Shown: one piece after another, positions 37,573-44,986 of the stretch
Position numbering within the stretch: position 1 is the first letter of the stretch
How the letters are laid out: the number at the start of each line of letters is the position of its first letter
Assembly: GCF_000282375.1 (NCBI RefSeq)
Contig: NZ_AKJK01000001.1
Span: forward strand, 1-51,229
Direction of reading: 5' to 3'
Origin: Pseudomonas sp. GM50
Lineage (GTDB): Bacteria; Pseudomonadota; Gammaproteobacteria; Pseudomonadales; Pseudomonadaceae
DNA length: 51,229 bases
Notes under the pieces: model-generated
Database searches by the model: none
The model's input: the letters and a program-made list of their open reading frames with translations, nothing else
What the model was told of the DNA's origin: nothing
Program-made: the position numbers and the translations under genes

Positions 37573-37667
37573 CATCGCGAGCAGGCTCGCTCCCACATTT
37601 GATCTGCGCCGGGCACACTTTTTATGTTCGCAGGAGATCAATGTGGGAGCGAGCCTGCTCGCGATGG
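37573..37667. repeat. REP doublet (short type)
   Basis: The left unit CATCGCGAGCAGGCTCGCTC (37573-37592) followed by CCACA faces the right unit TGTGGGAGCGAGCCTGCTCG followed by CGATGG. The two outer arms are reverse complements over about 25 bp. It lies just before the stop of the double-kinase gene and after the lipoprotein gene, and may separate two operons. Confidence 0.93.
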
Positions 37668-37670
37668 GAT

Positions 37671-39122
37671 TCAGGCAGCGCCGGAGATATTTTTGGGCAG
37701 ACGCCGATCAATGACTTGATAGAGGGCACTACTTTCAGGCCAATTACGCATGAATCGAGCCCGATCCCGCGCGTACGCCGGGGCAAAGCTACTGAGCGAA
37801 CCATGCTGACACATCGAATCCAGATCGATCAGCGCCCAGCGATCCTGCTGCCAGAACAGGTTATGGCCCTTGAAATCGCCATGGCTGATCCGCTCGCGAA
37901 TCAGCTCGGCGAACAGGTGATCCAGAGCCTGCAGCTCGGCTTGCGGCGCTTCGCCGCTTTCCACGTACGGCGCAAATCGCTCGATGATGTCCGGCCCCGG
38001 CAAATACTCGGTCACCAGGTACGCCCGGCTGCGCAGCCAGAGAAAACGCTTCTCCAGTAACGCCAGCGGCTTGGGCGTGGCGATGCCCAGGAACGCCAGG
38101 CGATTGCCTTCACGCCATGAGTGCCAGGCGCGGCTCGGGCGCCAGAAACGTTTGAGCCAATGGGCAAAGCCTTTGATGTTGTAGCGTTTGACCACCAATG
38201 TACGACCAGCTACCTCGACCTTGCCGACGCTCGCCGCGCCGCCGGTCTTGTACAGATGGCCTTGATCGAGCAAGGCATCGGCCTGCTCCAGCACCGGCAA
38301 CATCGCTGTCTCTTCCTCGCGGCGAATCGCCCGCAAGCCGAACGCTCCGCGCTGGACGCTGAATAGCGTGCATTCGCGGCCAACCTTGATCAGGAAATCC
38401 TTCAAACGCCAGCGACGGACCTTGTCGATCTGCTTCTGCAACGCTTCCATGGGCAAGGCATGCTCGCCGTTTCCCAGCAGGTAATACACCAGTAATTCTT
38501 CGGTGAAGGGTTCCAGCGATTTGGGTAACTGGGCGAAAAACACCCCGAGGTTTTCCAGGACTTTGTGCTGTGACAGTGGCTTGCCAGCCGTCTCGGCACA
38601 GATCCCGGCGCCATCGATCAAATACAACTGACCGCCATGGCGCAACAGGTTGTCCAGGTGCAAGTCTTCCTGCCACAGGCCTTTGCTGTGCAATTGCCCA
38701 ATGGCGCCCAAGGCCTCGGCCAGCACCGCTGATTGCTCATCCGCCAGCACTGGCAAGTGTTCAACCTGTTTCCAGGCGTCCCCCAGGCTCTCGGCGCCTT
38801 CAAGGAAATCGAACAACAACCAGCCGCCTTCGCCGTCCTTCAGGCCATCAGCCAATAACAACGGCGTGGTCAGCCCCTGAGCGGCGAGCAAACGCACGCC
38901 GTCCAGTTCACGCTGAAAATGCCGCGCCGCTTTACCGCCGACCAGCAATTTGGCCAACACCGGCCGGCCGCGCCAGACCCCGGCACCAACGTAACGCTGC
39001 CCCGGCAACACCCGCAGCAGACTCAGCAGCTGTAACTCCGCAGCCCCCGCGGCATCGGCCAGTGGAATGCTCAGTGGCAGACTCGGGCTGCGACCGGCGT
39101 TTTTCAGTTCGGACAAACGCAT
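37671..39122 (-). CDS. Tandem LPS-kinase-like protein (PA5006 type)
   Basis: The product has 483 residues from the ATG at 39122, which overlaps the wapQ stop by 1 nt. It contains two kinase-like domains. The first (about residues 30-220) shows LWQEDLHLDNLL followed by YLIDGAGI. The second (about 290-483) shows the lipopolysaccharide-kinase-like TLVVKRYNIKGFAHWLKRF, the catalytic loop RISHGDFKGHNLFW and the metal-binding LIDLDSM. Both domains keep an Asp in the catalytic loop. They presumably phosphorylate core sugars like WaaP, but no substrate is known; PA5006 is the P. aeruginosa counterpart. The final residues end a few nucleotides after a REP doublet. Confidence 0.88.
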   Translation of the reverse strand: MRLSELKNAGRSPSLPLSIPLADAAGAAELQLLSLLRVLPGQRYVGAGVWRGRPVLAKLLVGGKAARHFQRELDGVRLLAAQGLTTPLLLADGLKDGEGGWLLFDFLEGAESLGDAWKQVEHLPVLADEQSAVLAEALGAIGQLHSKGLWQEDLHLDNLLRHGGQLYLIDGAGICAETAGKPLSQHKVLENLGVFFAQLPKSLEPFTEELLVYYLLGNGEHALPMEALQKQIDKVRRWRLKDFLIKVGRECTLFSVQRGAFGLRAIRREEETAMLPVLEQADALLDQGHLYKTGGAASVGKVEVAGRTLVVKRYNIKGFAHWLKRFWRPSRAWHSWREGNRLAFLGIATPKPLALLEKRFLWLRSRAYLVTEYLPGPDIIERFAPYVESGEAPQAELQALDHLFAELIRERISHGDFKGHNLFWQQDRWALIDLDSMCQHGSLSSFAPAYARDRARFMRNWPESSALYQVIDRRLPKNISGAA

Positions 39123-39874
39123 CAACGCGTCTCCTTGTGACTGCGCCGCGCACTCAGGCGCGATACCCAGTGGTCCACCAGCGAACTGTTCAATGGTTGA
39201 TCCAGATAAACCGCCAACAACTCGCGCAGCTGACTTTCGCTCCATTCCGGTGCCCGACGCAGCAACGGCTCCAGATCCTTGACCCGATCACGTTGGCCGA
39301 ACAACAGCGGGCGGGTTTTTTCCAGGTCGATCAACTGAGCCTGATAGCCGTCGCCGGTGGCCTGGAGAAAAATGTGTTTGGGGTAGAAACAACCGTGGAT
39401 TTGTCGCACAGCGTGCAGGCGTCGCGCCAGTTGTCCACAGGCCTTGAGAATGGCCGAGTGCTGCGCTGCGCTCAAATCCGACCAGCGCTGCAATAGCGAA
39501 TCCAGGTCATCCCAGCCGTCCAGCGCGCGGGTCAGCAGAATCGCCCGGACTTCGCCATCGACTTTGCGCTCACCGAAGAACGCTGCCTGCAGCGCCGGAA
39601 TACCCAGTTTCTGATAAAGACTGATGTTACGAAACTCACGGGCAAAACTCGGCTCGCCAAAGGGCGAATGCCACGTGCGCGTCAGATAGTTGCTTTGGCG
39701 CTTGAGGTAGTAGCCATGACCTTCCAGATCCAGCCGAAACACACTGCTCCAGCCACCTCGACCGGTGTTGGGTTCGTCCACCGCGTCGAGTTGTTTGGCC
39801 CACAGCGCATCGAAGGTGCCGAGGCCATGACGCTCAAGCAGCGCACGGTCTTCAGCAGCCAGAAAATCAGTCAT
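39122..39874 (-). CDS. wapQ: WapQ-like kinase-fold protein (InaA family)
   Basis: The product has 250 residues from the ATG at 39874, overlapping the wapP stop by 4 nt. It is an InaA/Kdo-kinase-like fold: GGWSSVFRLDLEGHGYYLKR contains the nucleotide-loop and invariant Lys, and the C-terminal QLIDLEKTRPLLFGQRD holds the DFG-type Asp. At the catalytic loop the sequence is IHGCFYPKHIFL, where the usual HxD Asp is Cys162 (codon TGT). Thus it may be a non-catalytic or atypical kinase; the position equals PA5007 (WapQ). It lies between the wapP and double-kinase genes in a run of coupled cistrons. Confidence 0.88.
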   Translation of the reverse strand: MTDFLAAEDRALLERHGLGTFDALWAKQLDAVDEPNTGRGGWSSVFRLDLEGHGYYLKRQSNYLTRTWHSPFGEPSFAREFRNISLYQKLGIPALQAAFFGERKVDGEVRAILLTRALDGWDDLDSLLQRWSDLSAAQHSAILKACGQLARRLHAVRQIHGCFYPKHIFLQATGDGYQAQLIDLEKTRPLLFGQRDRVKDLEPLLRRAPEWSESQLRELLAVYLDQPLNSSLVDHWVSRLSARRSHKETR

Positions 39875-40605
39875 TCGCGTCCCTCGAAAAATCTCACCAC
39901 GTGCCGAATCCGTTTCTTGTCGGCGGCATTGAGCCGGGTGCATTGGCGGTATTGCAGGTAGAAGCGCAGGCGCTGGGTGGCCGACAGGTGATGCTTGGCG
40001 ACCTTGTCGAGACAGGCCAGATCCTTGGTGATCCGGTACTTGAGCCAGAAGCCGCTCCAGAAATCACCGTTGGGGCAATCGATCAGAAACAATTTAGCCT
40101 CATCGTCGATCAGCAGGTTGCGCCACTTCAAATCGTTATGGGTGAAACGGTGGTCGTGCATGGTCCGGGTATAACCCGCCAGCTGTCGACTGATGCTGTC
40201 GACCCAAGCGCGATCTGCCAGTTTCGGATCATGCCGGTCAGCCAGGGCCGACAAGTCTTCGGTATGCGGCAGTTCGCGTGTGATCATCGCTCCACGGTTG
40301 TATGCCGCGCCGCGCCGCTCCAGCCCCCAGGCCACTACTTCGGCGGTGGGAATGCCCCATTTGGCGAAACGCTTGAGGTTCTGCCATTCAGCTTTCACCC
40401 GCGGCTTGCCCAGGTAACGGCGCAGGCCTTTGCCGGCGCCGACGTAGCGCTTGACGTAATAGTTGACGCCATTGCGCTCGACGCGAATGACCTCGGACAG
40501 TGGATCGCGGGTCAGTTGTTCGCCCTTGAGCGCGAACACCGCGTCAAGACTGCCGAAGTCTTCTGCCAGATCGCTGTAAGCAGGTTCCAGTGTCCAACCC
40601 GACAT
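39871..40605 (-). CDS. wapP: LPS core kinase WapP
   Basis: The product has 244 residues and resembles the WaaP superfamily: invariant Lys in GVNYYVKRYVGAGKGLRRYL, a catalytic loop RFTHNDLKWRNLL with a complete HxDLxxxN, and the metal motif LFLIDCPNGDFW. It is expected to phosphorylate a core heptose; P. aeruginosa WapP (PA5008) phosphorylates a heptose of the inner core. Start and stop overlap the neighbouring genes by 1 and 4 nt, so translation is coupled to waaP and wapQ. Confidence 0.92.
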   Translation of the reverse strand: MSGWTLEPAYSDLAEDFGSLDAVFALKGEQLTRDPLSEVIRVERNGVNYYVKRYVGAGKGLRRYLGKPRVKAEWQNLKRFAKWGIPTAEVVAWGLERRGAAYNRGAMITRELPHTEDLSALADRHDPKLADRAWVDSISRQLAGYTRTMHDHRFTHNDLKWRNLLIDDEAKLFLIDCPNGDFWSGFWLKYRITKDLACLDKVAKHHLSATQRLRFYLQYRQCTRLNAADKKRIRHVVRFFEGRE

Positions 40606-41411
40606 CAGAGCGCATCCCCGTATCGCTGCTTACGCTCGTAGAGCTTGTTGGCCTTGCCTTCGAGCCATGCCAACAGTCCCGCTTCTTCGGCCAGAATCTG
40701 GCGCAGCGGCTGTTGGAAGTACCCCTTGAGGAAACGCAGTTTGTCGCGACGGGTCAGGCCGATGTCCAGCGCCGAAAAATACAGCGCCGCCAGGTCCTTG
40801 TTGCGCCAGCGTTGGGTAATCGTCGGACGGGTCTGAGCCCGGTGCAGATCGATCACCGACAGCTTGAAATCATCAAAGGTCACCGGCTTGTCGGTGTGCA
40901 GCAGGAAGTGGCAGATGTAGCAGTCGCGGTGGTTGACCCCGGCGCGGTGCATCATGCCGGTCATGCGCGCGACTTCGGCGATCAAGGCGCGCTTGAGTTT
41001 TGGCTCGGGCGGCTGCTTGACCCAGTCGATGCTGAAATCTTCGAGGCTGACGGTGGGCGCCAGCTCTTGCGTGACGATGAACGAATGCTGGTCCGCCGGA
41101 TTGCTGCCTTTTTCGCCGTAAGCGACGGCGGTCATGGTCGGTACGCCGACTTCTTGCAGGCGCTGAATAGCCTTCCATTCCTGGCCCGCGCCAAGCACTG
41201 GCAGCTTGGCGGTCAGCAGGTTCTTGAAAATCTCACCCCAGCCAATGCCACGGTGGATCTTCACGAAAAATCCGTGGCCGTCCACTTCAGTGCGCAGTGT
41301 CCGGCGCGCTTCAAGCTCGCGGTACACCTCGCCCTTGAGGCCCTCGACTTCAGCAAACGGATCGCGCCCGGCCCAGAGGCTCTTGAACGGTTCAGCCAGC
41401 ATCAACTTCAT
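40605..41411 (-). CDS. waaP: LPS core heptose I kinase WaaP
   Basis: WaaP phosphorylates O4 of heptose I in the LPS inner core, a step required for outer-membrane stability and for viability of P. aeruginosa. The 268-residue length fits. Motifs are GHGFFVKIHRGIGWGEIFKN with the ATP-binding Lys, VNHRDCYICHFLL with the catalytic Asp (HRDxYxxH), and LSVIDLHRAQTRP with the metal Asp. The gene lies in the fully overlapping waaG-waaP-wapP series and shares 1 nt with each neighbour. Confidence 0.96.
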   Translation of the reverse strand: MKLMLAEPFKSLWAGRDPFAEVEGLKGEVYRELEARRTLRTEVDGHGFFVKIHRGIGWGEIFKNLLTAKLPVLGAGQEWKAIQRLQEVGVPTMTAVAYGEKGSNPADQHSFIVTQELAPTVSLEDFSIDWVKQPPEPKLKRALIAEVARMTGMMHRAGVNHRDCYICHFLLHTDKPVTFDDFKLSVIDLHRAQTRPTITQRWRNKDLAALYFSALDIGLTRRDKLRFLKGYFQQPLRQILAEEAGLLAWLEGKANKLYERKQRYGDAL

Positions 41412-42532
41412 TAAGCGTGCTCCGCCAGAATCACATCGGCCGCGTGCTGCGGCATGCTGTAGAGGTCAGCCGTCTCGGCGAAGGCCAGACCGTTGCGGCT
41501 CCAGGCCGCCCGTGCATCTGGATCGTTCAACATGCCGGTCAGGTATTGAGTCAGTTGGGCTTGATCGAAGGGCTCATCCAACACCAGGCCCGCATCGGCC
41601 TCGGCGATGTAATGGGCGTACCCACACACCGCGCTCACCAGCACCGGCAAGCCGGCCACCAGAGCTTCAAGCAATACTGTCCCGGTGTTTTCGTTGTACG
41701 CCGGGTGAATCAACAGATCGGCACCGAGCAGGAAACGCGGGATATCGCTGCGACCCTTGAGGAACGTCACGTTGTCGCCCAGGCCCAAAGTGGCGCTCTG
41801 CAGCTGGAATACTTTGGGGTCGTCCTGACCAATTACAAACAGCCGGGTGCGTTTTTTCAGTTCGGCGGGCAGCGCGGCCAGCGCCTTGAGGCTGCGGTCC
41901 ACGCCTTTGGTCTTGAACCCGGAGCCGATCTGCACCAGCAGCAAATCGTCATCCTTGAGGTTGAACTCTTGACGAAACTCAGCGCGAATCTGGGCCGCAT
42001 TGGCCGGTGCGCGACGGTCCTGGGAGATACCCGGCGGCAGTAAATGGAAGCGCGCAAGCGGCGTGTCGTAATGCTTGATGAACAGCGGCTGCTGCACTTC
42101 GGAAATCATCAGCACTTCAGTTTTGGCATCCTTGGCGAACACCGCGCGCTCGTACTCGGCGAAGTGCCGGTAGCGGCCCCAGCGACGGTACAGCGAGTTG
42201 CGCAGGTTTTGCGCCTTGTCTTCGAAGCAGCCGTCGGCGGCGTAGTAAACGTCCAGGCCCGGCATTTTGTTGAAACCGATCAGGCGATCCACCGGACGCT
42301 TGGCCAGATCGGCCTCCATCCACTCGGTGAGTTTTTCGTTGCGCCGATGATTGAAGAACGCCTTGACCGGCGCCACCAGCACTTCGAAACCCGGCGGAAC
42401 ATCGCCTTCCCAGATCAGTGTGTAGACGCGAATCTGATGGCCGCGCTGCTGGCATTCGAGGGCGATGCGCATGAAGTCGCGCTGTAAGCCCCCAAACGGA
42501 AAATACTTGTACAGGACAAATGCCAATTGCAT
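41411..42532 (-). CDS. waaG: LPS core glycosyltransferase WaaG
   Basis: The product has 373 residues and adds the first outer-core hexose to heptose II. The start MQLAFVLYKYFPFGGLQRDF is characteristic of WaaG, as is DVYYAADGCFEDKAQNLRNS. The GT-B donor site near the C-terminus reads HPAYNENTGTVLLEALVAGL (E-x7-E). The N-terminal GGLQRDF loop binds the acceptor. It overlaps waaC and waaP by 1 nt each. In P. aeruginosa WaaG adds galactosamine; the donor in this strain cannot be deduced. Confidence 0.96.
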   Translation of the reverse strand: MQLAFVLYKYFPFGGLQRDFMRIALECQQRGHQIRVYTLIWEGDVPPGFEVLVAPVKAFFNHRRNEKLTEWMEADLAKRPVDRLIGFNKMPGLDVYYAADGCFEDKAQNLRNSLYRRWGRYRHFAEYERAVFAKDAKTEVLMISEVQQPLFIKHYDTPLARFHLLPPGISQDRRAPANAAQIRAEFRQEFNLKDDDLLLVQIGSGFKTKGVDRSLKALAALPAELKKRTRLFVIGQDDPKVFQLQSATLGLGDNVTFLKGRSDIPRFLLGADLLIHPAYNENTGTVLLEALVAGLPVLVSAVCGYAHYIAEADAGLVLDEPFDQAQLTQYLTGMLNDPDARAAWSRNGLAFAETADLYSMPQHAADVILAEHA

Positions 42533-43593
42533 CAGCGCAGCTCCTCAGCCAGTAACAACGTGCTCAGTCGGCTCGCGACACGCTCGGGATTCAGACGCGT
42601 GAAGCACAGGGGCCACTCGCGTTTCAGGTCGAACCGACGGGCATCGTCGGCCGTCGGTTGATAGGTGCATTTCTTTTGCAGGCACGGCGCGCAGGGAAAG
42701 TCGCTGGCCATGTGAATCTGCGACTTGCCATACGCGCCGGTCAGGCCCGGGTTGGTCGGGCCGAACAGCGACAGGGTCGGCACGTCCAGCGCCGCGGCCA
42801 GGTGACCGAGACCGGTGTCCACCGCTACGCAGGCTTGCGCTCCGGCCAGGACTTTGCCGACACCCGCCAGATTCAGCTTGGGCAGCACTTCGACGTGACG
42901 CATGTCTTTGGCGATGCGCTCGGCACGGGCCTTTTCGACTGGATTACCCCACGGCAGCTTCACCGCCACACCGAGGTAACCCACCCGCTCGGCCAACTCA
43001 CGCCAATAGGCTTCGGGCCAGTGCTTGGTGTCCCACGTGGTGCCATGAAGAAACACCACGTACGGATTCTTGCGCGGCAACTCCACCAGTCGCTCGACGT
43101 TCAGGCCATAGTCGCCCAGCCCTTTAGGCAGGTCGTAACCCAGTGCGACCGCGAACAGCTGACGCACTCGCTCTACCGCGTGCTGCCCACGGGCCACGGC
43201 CAGACGTCGGGAGTAGAACCGCGCGGCGATGGGTTCGCGAGCCGAATTTTTGTCCAGCCCGGCCACCGGGGCTTTGACGTAGCGAGTCAGCAACGCGCTT
43301 TTCAGCAGGCCCTGGGCATCGATCACCAAGTCATATTTGGTCGCGCGAAGGCTTTGTTTGAAGCGCTTCCACTCCCCACTCTTGATGGTCTGCCAGATGT
43401 TCTTGCGCCAGCGACGGATCGCCACCGGAATCACCTTGCCCACGGCCGGGTGCCAGGTCGGAATCTCGGCGAAGCCTTCTTCCACCACCCAGTCGAACGT
43501 GATGCCGGGGATCGCCCGCGCCGCGTCGGTCAACGCTGGCAGCGCGTGAATCACGTCGCCCAGCGAAGAAGTCTTGATCAACAGTACCCGCAA
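42532..43593 (-). CDS. waaC: ADP-heptose:LPS heptosyltransferase I (WaaC)
   Basis: WaaC adds the first L-glycero-D-manno-heptose to Kdo2-lipid A. The product has 353 residues of the GT9 family. The N-terminal loop MRVLLIKTSSLGDVIHALPA holds the acceptor-activating Asp (GDVIHALPAL), and the C-terminal ADP-heptose site reads CVAVDTGLGHLAAALDVPTL. The start is a TTG at 43593, one nucleotide after the waaF stop, and fits the family start, so a later ATG is not needed. Confidence 0.96.
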   Translation of the reverse strand: MRVLLIKTSSLGDVIHALPALTDAARAIPGITFDWVVEEGFAEIPTWHPAVGKVIPVAIRRWRKNIWQTIKSGEWKRFKQSLRATKYDLVIDAQGLLKSALLTRYVKAPVAGLDKNSAREPIAARFYSRRLAVARGQHAVERVRQLFAVALGYDLPKGLGDYGLNVERLVELPRKNPYVVFLHGTTWDTKHWPEAYWRELAERVGYLGVAVKLPWGNPVEKARAERIAKDMRHVEVLPKLNLAGVGKVLAGAQACVAVDTGLGHLAAALDVPTLSLFGPTNPGLTGAYGKSQIHMASDFPCAPCLQKKCTYQPTADDARRFDLKREWPLCFTRLNPERVASRLSTLLLAEELR

Positions 43594-43594
43594 A

Positions 43595-44629
43595 CTATTT
43601 GACCTCGACCACAGTGCCCAGCAACCGCTGCAAGGCTTCGTTCACCGCTTTGGGCATGAGTTGGCGCAAGCAATCGTAATGACCGAATCGGCAGGTGCGA
43701 TCGAAGCACGGACTGCATTCGATGCCCAGGCGCACGATTTCGACATGCTCGGCCAACGGCGGCGTAAAGCCCGGCGACGTCGAGCCGTACACCGCCACCA
43801 ACGGGCGGTTCAGCGCGGCAGCCACGTGCATCAGGCCGGAGTCGTTGGAGACCACAGCATCGGCGCAAGACAGCAGATCGATGGCCTCGGCCAGAGACGT
43901 GTCGCCACTGAGGTTCACCGACTCTTCACGCAACCCCGGAATCAGCCGCGCACGGATGTCTTCGCCCACCGCATGATCGTTTTTCGAGCCGAACAGCCAG
44001 ACCTGCCAGCCTTCACGGATCTTCGCTTCGGCGACCTTGGCGTAGTGCTCGGACGGCCAGCGCTTGGACTCGCCGAACTCGGCACCGGGACACAGCGCCA
44101 ACACCGGACGGTCGAGGGCCAGACCGAACTTGGCCAGCGCGCCGTCGCGGGTCACCGGGTCGATCTGCAGGCTCGGCCGTGGATACGGCTTCGGCAACTC
44201 GACGCCGGGCTCAATGGCCAGGGCCATGAAGCGTTCGATCATCAGCGGGTAACGTTCTTTGTCGAGCGTGCGCACGTCATTGAGCAGACCGTAGCGGAAT
44301 TCGCCACGCCAGCCGGTGCGTTTCGGGATACCGGCGAAAAATGGCACCAGCGCCGACTTCAAGGAATTGGGCAGCAGGATGGCCTGGTCGTACTGACCGG
44401 CCAGGGATTTACCGATGCGCCGACGCGTCGCCAGCTCCAGCACGCCGTGGCCGAGCGGGAAGCTCAAGGCCTGGCGCACTTCGGGCATGCGCTCGAGAAT
44501 CGGCCGGCTCCACTCGGGGGCCAGCACGTCGATTTCGCACTGCGGGTGGCGCTGCTTGAGACACTGAAAAAGTGTCTGCGCCATCACCATGTCACCGACC
44601 CAACTGGGCCCAACGATCAGAATTTTCAT
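43595..44629 (-). CDS. waaF: ADP-heptose:LPS heptosyltransferase II (WaaF)
   Basis: WaaF adds the second heptose. The product has 344 residues from the ATG at 44629 (MKILIVGPSWVGDMVMAQTL), with the GT9 loop SWVGDMVMAQ and the C-terminal donor motif AVVSNDSGLMHVAAALNRPL. It is the first gene of the minus-strand run waaF-waaC-waaG-waaP-wapP-wapQ-double kinase. A stable hairpin and a short T-run end about 10 nt before its start (44639-44670), unusual for a leader and worth testing as an attenuator. In P. aeruginosa ilvE lies upstream of waaF; here the next gene is glnE. Confidence 0.96.
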   Translation of the reverse strand: MKILIVGPSWVGDMVMAQTLFQCLKQRHPQCEIDVLAPEWSRPILERMPEVRQALSFPLGHGVLELATRRRIGKSLAGQYDQAILLPNSLKSALVPFFAGIPKRTGWRGEFRYGLLNDVRTLDKERYPLMIERFMALAIEPGVELPKPYPRPSLQIDPVTRDGALAKFGLALDRPVLALCPGAEFGESKRWPSEHYAKVAEAKIREGWQVWLFGSKNDHAVGEDIRARLIPGLREESVNLSGDTSLAEAIDLLSCADAVVSNDSGLMHVAAALNRPLVAVYGSTSPGFTPPLAEHVEIVRLGIECSPCFDRTCRFGHYDCLRQLMPKAVNEALQRLLGTVVEVK

Positions 44630-44638
44630 GTGGTTTCC

Positions 44639-44670
44639 AAAAACGAGCCGGGGAGGCATACGCCTCCCCG
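44639..44670 (-). terminator. Terminator-like hairpin in the waaF leader
   Basis: CGGGGAGGC (44649-44657) and GCCTCCCCG (44662-44670) form a perfect 9-bp stem with a 4-nt loop. On the minus strand the hairpin is followed, after a 5-nt GCTCG spacer, by five T's (44643-44639), then the waaF start. The spacer makes it a weak intrinsic terminator, but its direction points into waaF. Confidence 0.55.
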
Positions 44671-44803
44671 CCTCGAGAATCCAGCACCTTCGGGGTGAAC
44701 CGTCAGGTCATTTGGACGAGCCGATTGGGGCTCGTCGGATCAATTTTGTGCACATCCAGTGCGGTGCAGCTTAGCCAGTAAATCTCTTGGGCTGACTTGT
44801 TAA
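44671..44803 (-). other. waaF upstream leader region without a credible gene
   Basis: This stretch holds an 8-bp hairpin GACGAGCC/GGCTCGTC (44715-44736) upstream of the terminator-like stem. A 15-codon ATG frame (about 44758-44711) runs through that hairpin on the minus strand but has no clear ribosome-binding site. With the REP doublet it fills the 357-nt gap between waaF and glnE; the expected ilvE is missing. Confidence 0.6.
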
Positions 44804-44950
44804 TGTGGCGAGGGGGCTTGCCCCCGTTGGAGTGCGGAGCACTCCCAAAATCTTCAACCACTTACACATACTATCGAGTGTACTGCTCTGCGACTGCTTC
44901 GCAGTCGAACGGGGGCAAGCCCCCTCGCCACAGCAAGCTCCCTCGCCACA
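44804..44950. repeat. REP doublet, long type (copy 3 of 3) with 18-bp tail duplication
   Basis: The element runs from TGTGGCGAGGGGGCTTGCCC (44804) to CCCCCTCGCCACA (44932), with inner stems GGAGTGC-GGA-GCACTCC and GACTGC-TTC-GCAGTC. The last 18 bases are repeated imperfectly as GCAAGCTCCCTCGCCACA at 44933-44950, as also seen at 14404-14421. A fragment of the short REP type (CCCGCTCCCACATTTG) follows at about 44957. Confidence 0.93.
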
Positions 44951-44986
44951 AAAACCCGCTCCCACATTTGAATCTCGTTGCCCGTT

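Noticed and set aside
44711..44758. Leader peptide of 15 codons before waaF
   Set aside because: There is no convincing ribosome-binding site and no run of regulatory codons; kept only as a remark in the leader entry.
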